Positions 35,490 to 44,291 of a stretch of DNA of 64,000 bases are shown here, piece after piece (the first letter of the stretch is position 1; every line of letters starts with the position of its first letter). The translations under genes were made by a program, and so were the position numbers. Location of the stretch: positions 1 to 64,000 of the forward strand of contig SUVB01000058.1 of NCBI GenBank assembly GCA_015062205.1, in the 5' to 3' direction. The notes beneath the pieces were generated by a model. The model ran no database searches. It worked only from the letters and a program-made list of their open reading frames with translations, and was not told the DNA's origin. This stretch comes from Desulfovibrio desulfuricans (GTDB taxonomy: Bacteria > Desulfobacterota > Desulfovibrionia > Desulfovibrionales > Desulfovibrionaceae).

Positions 35490-36161
35490 ATGCTGAACTT
35501 TGATTTCGCACAGGCCCTGAGCACCGTGGCCGTGGCGGCTGTACCCGCCCTGCTGGGCATTATCCTGCACGAGGTGGCCCACGGCTGGATGGCCGCGCGC
35601 TGCGGCGACCCCACCGCCAAAATCATGGGGCGGCTCACGCTGAATCCGCTGCCGCACATTGATCCCGCAGGGCTGCTGGTCTTCGCGCTGACCAGCCTCA
35701 CCGGCTTTGTCTTCGGCTGGGCCAAGCCTGTCCCCGTGGATCCGCGCTATTTCCGCAATCCCGCAAAAGACATGATGCTGGTGGCCCTGGCCGGACCGCT
35801 GACCAATTTTCTGCTGGCCGTGCTCTTCGGCCTTGCGCTGTGGGGCACGCTGCACGCCCTCCCCCCCCAGACCTGGCAGCACAGCAGCACCTATATTTTC
35901 GCGCTCAAATCCCTGCAGGCAGGCATTGTCATCAATTTCGGGCTGGGCTGGCTCAACCTCATGCCCATCCCGCCGCTGGACGGCAGCAAGATTGTGGCCT
36001 ATTTTCTGCCGGGGAATATGGCCCTGCGCTATTTGCGTGTGGAGCGTTACGGCTTTGTCATCCTCCTCCTGCTGCTGTTCACGGGCGCGCTGAGCGCGGT
36101 GCTCGGCCCGCTGGTCAGCGGCAGCGCCGTGGGCCTGCTCTCCTTGCTGGGCATTTTGTAG
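35490..36161 (+). CDS. Site-2 protease family (M50) intramembrane metalloprotease
   Basis: A 223-residue polytopic membrane protein of the short RseP-like/SpoIVFB-like group. The zinc motif HEVAHGWMAA (HExxH) is near residues 26-35 in the first membrane segment. The third ligand lies in LNLMPIPPLDGSKI near 157-170, the NxxPxxxLDG motif. AGPLTNFLLAVLFG is the usual membrane segment between them. It lacks a PDZ domain, so it belongs to the minimal type. The start ATG at 35490 is chosen because upstream in-frame sequence is arginine-rich and unrelated. The substrate is unknown. Confidence 0.9.
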   Translation: MLNFDFAQALSTVAVAAVPALLGIILHEVAHGWMAARCGDPTAKIMGRLTLNPLPHIDPAGLLVFALTSLTGFVFGWAKPVPVDPRYFRNPAKDMMLVALAGPLTNFLLAVLFGLALWGTLHALPPQTWQHSSTYIFALKSLQAGIVINFGLGWLNLMPIPPLDGSKIVAYFLPGNMALRYLRVERYGFVILLLLLFTGALSAVLGPLVSGSAVGLLSLLGIL

Positions 36162-36247
36162 CCCGTGCAGTCCGCAGGAACAGACGCGCGGAAGCGCGAT
36201 CCCCGGCGGCGCGCGGTCACGGCAGGCTGCGGTCTTCAGGGGTGAAC

Positions 36248-36685
36248 GTGAAATTTGTCGGCATTGACTACGGCCTGGCCCGCACCGGGCTTGCGATATC
36301 GGACCCTGAAGGGCGGCTGGCCTTTCCCCTGGGCACCCTGCAGCTGGAGGACTTCCCCGACCGCAAGGCCTTTCTGGCCGCGTTGGCGGGGCGCATCCTC
36401 GACGCGGAGGCCGAAGCCGTGGTCATGGGCCTGCCCCTCTTGGCCGACGGCACGGAAAGCCTGACCACGCGGCAGGTGCGCAATGTGACCGGGCGCCTCA
36501 AACGCCGCGTGCCCCTGCCTTTCTACTTCATGGCCGAGGAACTCAGTTCGGAGGAGGCCTGGGCCGACCTGCGCGCGGCCGGGCTGGCCCGGGGCAAGCG
36601 CAAGGCCGTGCTGGACCAGCAGGCCGCCGTGCGCATTCTGTCCTCCTTTCTGGCGCTTGCGCCGCAACATTGGAGCCCCGCATGA
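36248..36685 (+). CDS. ruvX: RuvX/YqgF family Holliday-junction resolvase-like protein
   Basis: A 145-residue RNase H-fold protein of the YqgF/RuvX family, implicated in 16S rRNA 5'-end processing and in junction resolution. The first catalytic aspartate is in KFVGIDYGLARTG (about residue 7). VVMGLPLLADGTES carries the mid-domain acid block. The ending QAAVRILSSFL is typical of the family. The GTG at 36248 is used because AGGGG lies 6 nt ahead; another GTG two codons earlier would leave no spacing. Its stop overlaps the mltG start (ATGA), so translation is coupled. Confidence 0.88.
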   Translation: MKFVGIDYGLARTGLAISDPEGRLAFPLGTLQLEDFPDRKAFLAALAGRILDAEAEAVVMGLPLLADGTESLTTRQVRNVTGRLKRRVPLPFYFMAEELSSEEAWADLRAAGLARGKRKAVLDQQAAVRILSSFLALAPQHWSPA

Positions 36686-37743
36686 AAATGCTGCTGCGCG
36701 CTCTGGGCGTCGTTCTGCTGCTGGCGCTGGCCGGAGGGGGCTGGCTGGCCTGGGAAGCGCACGGTTTCCTCGCCAGCGCGCCGGAACAGCCCGGCCGTGA
36801 GGTGTTCTTTGACGTGACGCCCGGCGCGCGCCTTGCGCAGGTTGCCGCGGCGCTGGCGCAAAAGGGACTCGTCACGGACGCCCGCAAATTCGGCTGGCTG
36901 GCCCGCTGGAAAAACTGGGAAAACCGCCTCCAGGCCGGACGCTTTGCCCTGAATACCGGCTGGACGCCCGACAGGGTGCTGCACGAGCTCGTCAACGGGA
37001 AACCCGTGCTCTTCCGCGTTACCGTGCCTGAAGGACTGACCTGGTGGCAGACGGCCCGGCTGCTGGAAGACGCCGGACTGGCGCGCTTTGACGATTTTTA
37101 CAAGGTCATCACGGATCCGGAATTTTTGCGCCGCTACGGCATTCCCTTCGCCACGGCCGAGGGTTTTCTCATGCCCGATACCTACCTGCTCAAAAAAAAG
37201 GACGTGGCGGACGCGGCGCAGGCCCGCTCCGTGGCGGGACGCATGGTGGACAACTTCTGGCGCAAGGCCGCCGCGCTCTGGCCCGACGGCAAACGCCCCG
37301 GCAGGGAGGCGCTCAAAACATGCGTCATCCTCGCATCCATCGTGGAAAAGGAAACCGCCGTCGATGCCGAACGCCCGCGCGTGGCGGGCGTGTACCGTAA
37401 CCGTCTTGACCGGGGCATGCTCCTGCAGGCCGACCCTACGGTCATCTACGGCCTCGGCAGGAACTTTGACGGCAATCTCCGCCGCAAGCATCTGGACGAC
37501 AACGCCAACCCCTACAACACCTACCAGCGCCCCGGCCTGCCGCCCGGCCCCATCTGTTCGTTCGGCGCGGCCGCGCTGGCCGCCGCCCTGCGGCCCGAGG
37601 CGCACAACTATCTGTATTTTGTGGCTAGGACTGACGGCGGGGAACACGATTTTTCCACCAACCTCAACGACCACAACAAGGCTGTGCGGCGTTACCTGCA
37701 AAATCGCCGCAACGGCAGGCCCGCCGCGCCGGACGCGCGCTGA
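36682..37743 (+). CDS. mltG: Endolytic transglycosylase MltG
   Basis: A 353-residue inner-membrane enzyme that cuts nascent peptidoglycan strands and sets glycan length. A single N-terminal membrane anchor (LLRALGVVLLLALAGGGWLA) precedes a LysM-like region and the YceG catalytic domain. The catalytic glutamate is in ILASIVEKETAV (about 215-226), with the conserved surroundings AGVYRNRLDRGMLLQADPTV and YNTYQRPGLPPGPI. GGAG lies upstream of the ATG. It follows ruvX with a 4-bp overlap, a common bacterial arrangement. Confidence 0.95.
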   Translation: MKMLLRALGVVLLLALAGGGWLAWEAHGFLASAPEQPGREVFFDVTPGARLAQVAAALAQKGLVTDARKFGWLARWKNWENRLQAGRFALNTGWTPDRVLHELVNGKPVLFRVTVPEGLTWWQTARLLEDAGLARFDDFYKVITDPEFLRRYGIPFATAEGFLMPDTYLLKKKDVADAAQARSVAGRMVDNFWRKAAALWPDGKRPGREALKTCVILASIVEKETAVDAERPRVAGVYRNRLDRGMLLQADPTVIYGLGRNFDGNLRRKHLDDNANPYNTYQRPGLPPGPICSFGAAALAAALRPEAHNYLYFVARTDGGEHDFSTNLNDHNKAVRRYLQNRRNGRPAAPDAR

Positions 37744-37772
37744 ACGCCCGTATCCGGAAAAGGAGGCAGCAC

Positions 37773-38009
37773 ATGAAGTACCTTATTGTCGAAGATTTTT
37801 CCGGCCAGGCCGTGCCCTTCATCTTTCCCCGCCGCGTGGACCACGGCGACATGCGCGAGCAGCTGCCCTACAGCCGCGTCATCTCGGCGGGCGTCACCGA
37901 GCTGGGACCGCAGGGTTTTGTCTGCAGCGGCGGCAATGCCGAACTGGGCCTGAAAGCCCGGCCGCAGGAGGACGCGGCCATCCTGGCCGAAGCCCTGCGA
38001 CAACGATAG
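37773..38009 (+). CDS. Small unknown protein (78 residues)
   Basis: A 78-residue soluble protein starting MKYLIVEDFSGQAVPFIFPR, with a good ribosome site (AGGAGG seven nt ahead). It shows a beta-rich core, FVCSGGNAELGLKARP, and a helical end EDAAILAEALRQR. I recognise no family. The conserved-looking GGNAELGL and the RVDHGDMREQLP segment suggest a real small domain. It stands 29 bp after mltG and 26 bp before the cobyrinate amidase, so it probably belongs to the same transcript. Function unknown. Confidence 0.72.
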   Translation: MKYLIVEDFSGQAVPFIFPRRVDHGDMREQLPYSRVISAGVTELGPQGFVCSGGNAELGLKARPQEDAAILAEALRQR

Positions 38010-38035
38010 CGCGGCGGAACAGGCAGTCGCGGCGA

Positions 38036-39643
38036 ATGGGCAAAGCTGTGGAAAAAACGACGTTGCTGACGCGCGGGAGCGCCGTGCCGGGGCTGATTAT
38101 CGGGGGCACGGGCAGCAACGCGGGCAAGACCGTGTTCACGCTGGCGCTGCTCTGCGCCCTGCAGCGGCGCGGTTTGGTTACGGCCGCCGCCAAGACGGGA
38201 CCGGACTATATTGACGCCGCCTTCCATGCCTCCCTCACGGGACGGCCCGCCGCCAATCTGGACGCTTGGATGTGCCGGGAAGCCCCCCCCCGCCCGCGCG
38301 AGAAGGCGGCAGCCGCACCACACCCCGGCCTGCGACGAACCTTTGAGCGCATGACCGTTCCCGACGCTGCGTCAGGCACTGCCCCCGACCTGCTGGTGGT
38401 GGAAGGGGCCATGGGCCTGTACGACGGCGGGCACCGCGGCGCAGGCAGCACGGCGCGGCTGGCGGCGCAGCTGGACCTGCCGGTGCTGCTCACGCTCAAC
38501 GCGGCAGGGCTGGGGCAGTCCGCAGCCGCCGTGGCGGAAGGCTTTTTGCGCCATTGCCCTCCGTGGGGAAGGGAAGGCCTGCGTTTTCTCGGCATGGTCT
38601 GCACCTGCGTGGGCAGCGGGCGCCATGCCGACATGCTGCGCCGGGCCTTGGCCCCGACGGCCAAAGCCTGCCGCGTTCCCCTGCTGGGGCTGCTGCCGCG
38701 GCAGGGCGCGCCGGAATTGCGCTCCCGTCATCTGGGGCTTGTGGAAGCGCGCGAGGCCCTGCCCGCAGTGGACAGGGAGGCTCTGGCCCTCTGGCTGGAA
38801 ACGCATTGCGATCTGCACAGGCTGCTGCGCCTGCTGGACGTGCCGCAAGGGCGCGCGGTCGCCCCCGCAACAGGGAGGCACGCCCCGCCCGCACCTGTTC
38901 CGAACGCCGCTCCGGACGCGACGCGCTTTTTTTCCCCCCGCCGTCCCCGCGGCCGCAAGCGCCGCCCGCTGGTGGGCATGGCCTGGGATGCGGCCTTCAG
39001 CTTCTGCTATGCGGATCTGCCCGCGCTGCTGGCCGAGCTGGGCGCGGATGTCGTCACCTTTTCGCCCCTGCGGGATGCGGCCCCGCCAGACGGCTGCGCG
39101 GGCCTCTACTTTCCCGGCGGCTATCCGGAACTGCACGCGGAGAGGCTGTCCGCCAACAGCGCCATGCGCGAAGCGCTGCAGGCCCGTGCCGCGCGGGGCC
39201 TGCCCATGTACGGCGAGTGCGGCGGCTACATCTACCTCATGCGCGGCGTCACCGCGGCGGGGCGCACGCATGCCATGAGCGGCCTGCTGCCCCGCTCCTG
39301 CACGCTGTGCGAGACGCGGGCGGCCCTGGGCTACCGTGCCGCACAAGCTCTGCCGGGCTGGCCGGCATCCGCAACGACTGCGCAACAGACAGCCGCCCCC
39401 CGCGCGTTGTGGGTGCGGGGGCATGAATTCCACTATGCCCGCGAGGACGCCCCCCCCCTGCCCCCGGACGCGGACGGCCGGAACGGCGCGCCCCTCTGGC
39501 GGCTCCACGACAGCCGGGGGGTGTTTCTGCGCGACGAGGGCTGCCGCTGCGGTTCCGTGGCCGGAGCCTGGCTGCACTGCTATCCGGAAGGCAGCCGCAG
39601 TTTCTGGCGGGCCTGGCTGCGCTCTCTTGCCGTCCGCGCCTGA
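38036..39643 (+). CDS. cobB: Cobyrinic acid a,c-diamide synthase
   Basis: A 535-residue CobB/CbiA-type amidase that converts the a and c side chains of (hydrogeno)cobyrinic acid to amides using glutamine and ATP. The N-terminal dethiobiotin-synthetase-like domain has the P-loop IIGGTGSNAGKTVFT, then AAKTGPDYIDAAFH and VVEGAMGLYDG. The C-terminal class I glutaminase domain holds LYFPGGYPELHAE, the nucleophile in MYGECGGYIYLM (Cys near 395) and the closing histidine in AWLHCYPE. An Arg/Pro-rich linker (about 285-310) separates the domains. Ribosome site is weak and a GTG four codons later is an alternative. It precedes the methylmutase, so both serve cobamide synthesis. Confidence 0.92.
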   Translation: MGKAVEKTTLLTRGSAVPGLIIGGTGSNAGKTVFTLALLCALQRRGLVTAAAKTGPDYIDAAFHASLTGRPAANLDAWMCREAPPRPREKAAAAPHPGLRRTFERMTVPDAASGTAPDLLVVEGAMGLYDGGHRGAGSTARLAAQLDLPVLLTLNAAGLGQSAAAVAEGFLRHCPPWGREGLRFLGMVCTCVGSGRHADMLRRALAPTAKACRVPLLGLLPRQGAPELRSRHLGLVEAREALPAVDREALALWLETHCDLHRLLRLLDVPQGRAVAPATGRHAPPAPVPNAAPDATRFFSPRRPRGRKRRPLVGMAWDAAFSFCYADLPALLAELGADVVTFSPLRDAAPPDGCAGLYFPGGYPELHAERLSANSAMREALQARAARGLPMYGECGGYIYLMRGVTAAGRTHAMSGLLPRSCTLCETRAALGYRAAQALPGWPASATTAQQTAAPRALWVRGHEFHYAREDAPPLPPDADGRNGAPLWRLHDSRGVFLRDEGCRCGSVAGAWLHCYPEGSRSFWRAWLRSLAVRA

Positions 39644-39659
39644 TTCTGCCGAGGTTCTC

Positions 39660-40358
39660 ATGACACACGCCCTAATGCCCGCAGCTTTGCCGTCGGAAAT
39701 TTGCCTTGATCCCGCCGCCACGCCGGACGCCATTGAGGCCCGTTCCTTTGCGCTCATTGATGCGGAAATCCCCGAGCCGCGCCCCTTCAACGGCGACCTG
39801 TGGCGTGTGGCGCGACGCTGCGTGCACACCCTGGGCGATGTGGATATTGTTGCGGACTTGCGATTGGACCAGGATGCCTTGGAGGCGGGCGTGTCCGCGT
39901 TGCTGGCGGGCTGCACGGTGTTTACGGACACGCGCATGGCCGCTGCCGGTCTGCCTGCGCGCCGCCTGCGGCCGCTGGGCGTCGCCGTGACGCCCGTCAT
40001 GGCCCTGCCGGGACTGGAGGAGCTGGCCCGGGCCCGCCGCACCACACGCTCCCGCGCCGGACTGGAGGCCATTGCCCCGCGCATGGGCGGCCAGATCGTC
40101 ATTATCGGCAACGCGCCCACGGCCCTGCTGGGGCTGCTGGATGTGCTGGAGCGCGGCGCGCCGCCTCCGGCCCTCATTGTGGGCATGCCCGTGGGTTTTG
40201 TGAACGCCGCCCAGTCCAAGGAACGGCTGCGCCGCAGTCCCTGGCCGCACTTCACCCTGCTGGGCCGCAAGGGCGGCTCCGCCGTGGCCGCCGCCTGCGT
40301 CAACGCCCTGGCGGACATGGCCCTTGAACGGCGCGGCCTGAAAAAATGCGGCGCATAG
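39660..40358 (+). CDS. cbiC: Precorrin-8X / cobalt-precorrin-8 methylmutase
   Basis: A 232-residue enzyme that migrates the C-11 methyl group to C-12 to form (hydrogeno)cobyrinic acid, the step just before the CobB reaction. The blocks AIEARSFALIDAEIP, VHTLGDVDIVADLR, CTVFTDTRMAAAGL and LIVGMPVGFVNAAQSKE, the last with the conserved GMPVGFV, identify the CobH/CbiC family. The ATG at 39660 follows GAGG. It is 16 bp after cobB. The anaerobic setting favours the cobalt-precorrin (CbiC) version, by inference. A strong hairpin follows. Confidence 0.94.
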   Translation: MTHALMPAALPSEICLDPAATPDAIEARSFALIDAEIPEPRPFNGDLWRVARRCVHTLGDVDIVADLRLDQDALEAGVSALLAGCTVFTDTRMAAAGLPARRLRPLGVAVTPVMALPGLEELARARRTTRSRAGLEAIAPRMGGQIVIIGNAPTALLGLLDVLERGAPPPALIVGMPVGFVNAAQSKERLRRSPWPHFTLLGRKGGSAVAAACVNALADMALERRGLKKCGA

Positions 40359-40423
40359 CCCCGCTGCGCCCGGGCAGAAGCGGCACCCCGAAGCCGGCAG
40401 GGCAGCGCACTCCTGAAACGGCA

Positions 40424-40465
40424 ACTGCCCGCGTTCCGGCAATGCGCTTGCGGAACGCGGGCAGT
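40424..40465. terminator. Bidirectional terminator between cbiC and the XpaC-like gene
   Basis: A perfect 15-bp stem (40424-40438 with 40451-40465, 12-nt loop) stands between the ends of two convergent genes. It lacks a T-run and probably serves both transcripts. Confidence 0.7.
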
Positions 40466-40505
40466 CATCATTGTGCAGGAACCAACGCGAACGCGGCCGC
40501 TCCGG

Positions 40506-41840
40506 TCATTTGCCGCGCATTTTCAGCATGGCGTCCAGGGCGTTCAGTTCCGCCGTATAGTTGATGGCGTCGTTCTGAAGCATGGATTTGCGCTCGTCGG
40601 CAAAGGCCGTGGCCATGCGTTCCAGAATCTCGCCGCTGCGGGCCAGAGCGGCCTTCACATCCTCCTGCCCGGCGTTCTCTGCGGCCAGGCGGACGTATTC
40701 ATCCACAACCCTGTGCACGGCCGACAGATACCGGCCCAGGAACTTGTGCCCGGCAGGCACATCGGCCGGGTCGCCGCGCATGCACTCCACAATGCCCAGC
40801 GCCGCGGCGGCAATGTCTTCCACATGCCGTCGCAGCCCGGCCGGCAGGGATTCCTTCTTGAGCAGCAACTGTCGCGCGGCATCCTCATAGCCCGCCATGC
40901 GTCCGGCGTCGTCATTGTCGGCCCGGCCCGACGCCGCCCGTGCCGCAGCCCTGCTGTTCAGGACTTTCAGCAGGGCCGTATTGCATTCCCTGAGCGCCTT
41001 GACCAGCTCGTCCAGCTTCGGCATGCGCGTGGCCAAATCCCTCCAGCGCGACGAACGCAGGACGTTCCTTGCCAGCGTTTTTCCGGCGTCACCGCTGAGA
41101 ACGCGCACCTCGTCGACAATGCTCTCCAGCTTGCGGCTGACCGTGTCCACGCGCTCCACCAGCGCGTACCCCGCCGCGTCCGCCGTATGCACCCCCTTGT
41201 AGGCTGTGGCCTGCGCCAGCAGCAATTCGGCCTGCTGCTGCGCCTCGTCCGGCAGCACCCGCCAGGAGACGGATCTGTGCAAAACCTGCAGGGCTTCGTC
41301 CAGCATTTTGGCGTGGATGGATTCCGCCCGCGTGCGACGGTAGATGCCCAGCCCTGTCAGCCCTGCCGCCGCCACCACCGGGAGGGAAAGCAGGGGCCAG
41401 AGGGAAAGCTTCCAGAGCATGAGGTCCTGCAGGGCCAGACAGATGCTTATCGCCAGCATGGGCGCCACGGCCCATTCCCAGCCGAAGCCGTTGCGGCTGG
41501 CCAGCAGGCGCTGCACCCACGTCTGCAGCCCGCCCCAGAGGAAGACCAGGGGCCAGGGCATGCCCAGAACAATGAGCAGGGCGGCCTGCGCCGTGCCCAG
41601 CAGTGTGGGAACATACCATGCGGGCTCACGCGGATTGCCGCGCGGGAAGAGGCAGATGAAGCCGATATAGGCCGCAAAGGTCGTCACTACGGAGTCCGGC
41701 AGCATGCTTGTGGCGGCGGAGCCCACAAGGCCCCCTGCCGTCATGGCGGCCAGATGCACCAGGATGCGCCGCCCTATCTGCCCCAGCGTCGCCAGCGCCC
41801 TGCTGCAGGCGGAGGCCGCCATATCACTCAGCGATGTCAT
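40506..41840 (-). CDS. XpaC-family membrane protein, last gene of TelA module
   Basis: A 444-residue protein. The first 165 residues hold about five hydrophobic segments in three blocks (for example TAGGLVGSAATSML, LLGTAQAALLIVLGMPWPL and LLSLPVVAAAGLTGLGIY). The rest is helical and cytoplasmic. Its last 100 residues match the XpaC family (5-bromo-4-chloroindolyl phosphate hydrolysis protein): KFLGRYLSAVHRVVDEYVRL and the ending AELNALDAMLKMRGK. XpaC homologues are commonly paired with TelA. No enzymatic residues are known for the family. It lies 12 bp after telA and ends the four-gene operon. The N-terminal membrane part makes it longer than the usual Bacillus protein. Confidence 0.75.
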   Translation of the reverse strand: MTSLSDMAASACSRALATLGQIGRRILVHLAAMTAGGLVGSAATSMLPDSVVTTFAAYIGFICLFPRGNPREPAWYVPTLLGTAQAALLIVLGMPWPLVFLWGGLQTWVQRLLASRNGFGWEWAVAPMLAISICLALQDLMLWKLSLWPLLSLPVVAAAGLTGLGIYRRTRAESIHAKMLDEALQVLHRSVSWRVLPDEAQQQAELLLAQATAYKGVHTADAAGYALVERVDTVSRKLESIVDEVRVLSGDAGKTLARNVLRSSRWRDLATRMPKLDELVKALRECNTALLKVLNSRAAARAASGRADNDDAGRMAGYEDAARQLLLKKESLPAGLRRHVEDIAAAALGIVECMRGDPADVPAGHKFLGRYLSAVHRVVDEYVRLAAENAGQEDVKAALARSGEILERMATAFADERKSMLQNDAINYTAELNALDAMLKMRGK

Positions 41841-41852
41841 GACGCGCGCCCG

Positions 41853-43013
41853 TCAGTTCCGCGCTGCGGGGTCGGCAGCGTCATGCCCTTCTTCCGCAGC
41901 GGAGATTACGGCTTCGCCGTGCGCGCCCTCCAGCGCGTCCCTGTTCTTCTGCCCGGCCATGCCGAGCAGCTGGGAGCGCAGGTCGTTTTCCATGCTTTCC
42001 AGTTCCTTTTCCGTGGCGCGGCGGCGTTCGCGCCCTTCACGGGCGATGTTCATGGTTTCCTCAATGGTGGCCAGCAGCTTCTGGTGCACGGCCTTCAACG
42101 ATTCCAGATCCACAATGGAGCGCTCCACCTCGCGGGCTGTCTCCACGGTGGACTGCTGGAGCATTTCAGCGTTCTTGACCAGGAGGCTGTTGGTGGTGTC
42201 GGCCACATCCTTCTGCAGCTTGGCGGCCGCCCGCTGGCCGTGGATGGAGAGCGCAAGCACCATCTGGTTCTTCCAGATGGGAATGGTGGCAAGGATGCTC
42301 GTCTGAATCTTTTCGGCCAGGGTCTGGTCATTGCTCTGCAACATGCGGATCTGCGGCGCAGTCTGCAGGGTGATGGTGCGCGAAAGCTTCAGATCGTGCA
42401 GGCGGCGTTCAAAGCGGTTCAGCCGCTCGGCATAGTCGCGCAGGTTCTGCGCCGCCAGACTGCCGGGCTGCGCCTGCGCCTCGGCCTCCAGCCTGGGCAG
42501 TTCCTCGGCGCGGGCTCTGGCAAGGCATTCCTCGCCCGCCTGGATATGCGCGCTCAGGTTCTCGTAAAACGTCCTGTTGTGCGCGTAGAGCTGCTCCAGC
42601 ACTTCAATGTCCTTGAGCAGGCCGAACTTGGCGTCTTCCAGTTTTTCGGAGATGCCGTCCACCTGGGCGAGCACCGTGTCGAACTGCTGCACCGTGCGCG
42701 CGACGGCATTGAAAAAACGGCCCACCAGGGGCAGCGACTCCAGAAAGCCCTTCTTCTCTCCGGAAATGGCCTCCAGGTTCACATCCTTCACCTTCAGCAT
42801 CAACTCGGCCAGATTCTCGCCCACCGGCCCGGAATCCTTCACCCGCACATTGCCGAGGAGCGAGTCCGCGAACTTCGCGATGTCCTCCATGGTCTTGGCG
42901 CCGTAACTCAGGGTCAGGGTGGGGTCGTTGAAATCAATGGCGGCGGCGGCTTCACGCACCTTCGCCTCGGCGACGGGCATGGACTCAAGGGAAACAAGTT
43001 CGTTCTGGGACAT
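41853..43013 (-). CDS. TelA-family toxic anion resistance protein
   Basis: A 386-residue helical cytoplasmic protein of the TelA/KlaA family, first linked to tellurite resistance. The recognisable stretch is DFADSLLG-like near residue 45, then LESLPLVGRFFNAVART, LLKDIEVLEQLYAHN and the long coiled-coil FERRLHDLKLSRTITLQTAP, with IWKNQMVLALSIHGQRAAAK following. The function is unknown at the molecular level; homologues associate with membrane proteins and stress tolerance. The start at 43011-43013 is followed by an acidic segment typical of the family. It shares an operon with the two upstream membrane or secreted proteins and the XpaC-like gene 12 bp downstream. Confidence 0.88.
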   Translation of the reverse strand: MSQNELVSLESMPVAEAKVREAAAAIDFNDPTLTLSYGAKTMEDIAKFADSLLGNVRVKDSGPVGENLAELMLKVKDVNLEAISGEKKGFLESLPLVGRFFNAVARTVQQFDTVLAQVDGISEKLEDAKFGLLKDIEVLEQLYAHNRTFYENLSAHIQAGEECLARARAEELPRLEAEAQAQPGSLAAQNLRDYAERLNRFERRLHDLKLSRTITLQTAPQIRMLQSNDQTLAEKIQTSILATIPIWKNQMVLALSIHGQRAAAKLQKDVADTTNSLLVKNAEMLQQSTVETAREVERSIVDLESLKAVHQKLLATIEETMNIAREGRERRRATEKELESMENDLRSQLLGMAGQKNRDALEGAHGEAVISAAEEGHDAADPAARN

Positions 43014-43120
43014 GGCATCCTCACTGGGTTTGGCGGAAAGGAACGGCGGCGCGTCTTCCGACCGGTCACGCTGCCGCAGCGGCCGGTAAGCGCGGCGGGC
43101 GCGCCGGCCCGCACGGCCTG

Positions 43121-44263
43121 TTACCCTTCCTGCTTGATCTTCTCCGAGATTTCCGTAAACGCATTGATCATGGCCGGCTCGTAAATGGCCTTCAGCTCGG
43201 GCATGTCAAAATTGACCAGCAGACCGTACTCCCCGACGCCCTTGCGGATAAGCGCGATCAGGCTGCTGCCGTTGACAATGGTGCTGTAGGTATTGCGCGC
43301 CAGATCCACCTTGTGCTGCACGATGCTCCCGGCCTTGCGCAGGCTTTCCGCCCGGCGGCGAAGCACGTCGTCATAGAGCGCGGCCGCGGCGATGGTGCGC
43401 TCATTGATCTGAATGTTGGCGTCAAGGGCGGCGGCTTCCGCGCTGTCCGCCCGGGCCTTGAGCCCCCGGGCCTCCGTGATGTTGCGCCGCGCCTCGGCAA
43501 TGACGGGCTGCAGCCGCTGCCGGTAGACGCCGATGCGCTCAACGGCCGCATCATGCGCTGCGGCATAGGCGTCGATGCCCACCAGGTACACCCCGGCGTA
43601 ATACTTGGCCAGGTCAATATTGTTGCCGTCCGCGCGCAGCTGCTGCTCAATGAGCCCCTGCATGGTCTTCATGTTGGCAGCCATGTGCATAAGCCGCACC
43701 AGTTCGTCGCCCTCGGCGGAAATGAAGAAATAGTGCAGCTGCTCGGCCGTGAGTTCGAGGCCGTTCCCGCGCAGGGCGGCCAGGATATCCCGTTCCAGCT
43801 CTTCCATTTTCCGCGTGTTTTGCGCCAGTTCTTCGGGAATGCCCTCCCGGATTCTGGCGTCAATGCGCTTCCTGGTTTTGGCGAAGGGATTCATGGAGTC
43901 TTCGGGCGCGGATATCCATTCCCGTTTGAGTTCCACGATCTCCCGTCGCAGCCTGCGGTTCTTTTCCTGCAGGGCGGCCACATCGTCAAAGAACTCCCGC
44001 GCCTCGGCATTGCTCAGGATATCCTGCGCCTTGCGCATGAGCCGCGCGTACCTGGATTCCCGCCCGGTCAGGCTTTCCAGCAGCGTACGGTCATTGCGGT
44101 CCGGCCTGGCGGCCAGTTCCGCGGCCTCAGCGCTTACGTCCGAAAACTTTTCCCAGGTCTTGCGAAAAACCTTGCTGACGGCGGCGTCCTGCGCGTCGGC
44201 CGCAGCCGGACAGGGACAGGACACAAGCAGGATGACCGCCAGCAGGGCCAAAAGAGTAGGCAT
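43121..44263 (-). CDS. Secreted coiled-coil protein of the TelA module
   Basis: A 380-residue protein with an N-terminal signal sequence (MPTLLALLAVILLVSCPCPAA) that ends near AAADAQ. It could also be a lipoprotein if LLVSC is used as lipobox. The mature part is almost entirely helical with heptad-like runs (FDDVAALQEKNRRLRREIVE; KMEELERDILAAL; EARRNITEARGLKARADSAE). I know no named family. GAGGAA lies 5 nt before the ATG at 44263, preferred to an ATG five codons upstream. It lies between the four-helix membrane protein and TelA, so a periplasmic partner of a membrane-spanning complex is a reasonable inference. Confidence 0.72.
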   Translation of the reverse strand: MPTLLALLAVILLVSCPCPAAADAQDAAVSKVFRKTWEKFSDVSAEAAELAARPDRNDRTLLESLTGRESRYARLMRKAQDILSNAEAREFFDDVAALQEKNRRLRREIVELKREWISAPEDSMNPFAKTRKRIDARIREGIPEELAQNTRKMEELERDILAALRGNGLELTAEQLHYFFISAEGDELVRLMHMAANMKTMQGLIEQQLRADGNNIDLAKYYAGVYLVGIDAYAAAHDAAVERIGVYRQRLQPVIAEARRNITEARGLKARADSAEAAALDANIQINERTIAAAALYDDVLRRRAESLRKAGSIVQHKVDLARNTYSTIVNGSSLIALIRKGVGEYGLLVNFDMPELKAIYEPAMINAFTEISEKIKQEG

Positions 44264-44291
44264 GGCAATTCCTCGCATGGACAAATCCGCT

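Noticed and set aside
40473-43184. A 903-codon plus-strand frame opposite the XpaC and TelA genes
   Set aside because: It lacks recognisable domains and has Gln/His/Arg-rich shadow composition, while the minus-strand genes carry family motifs and spaced ribosome sites.
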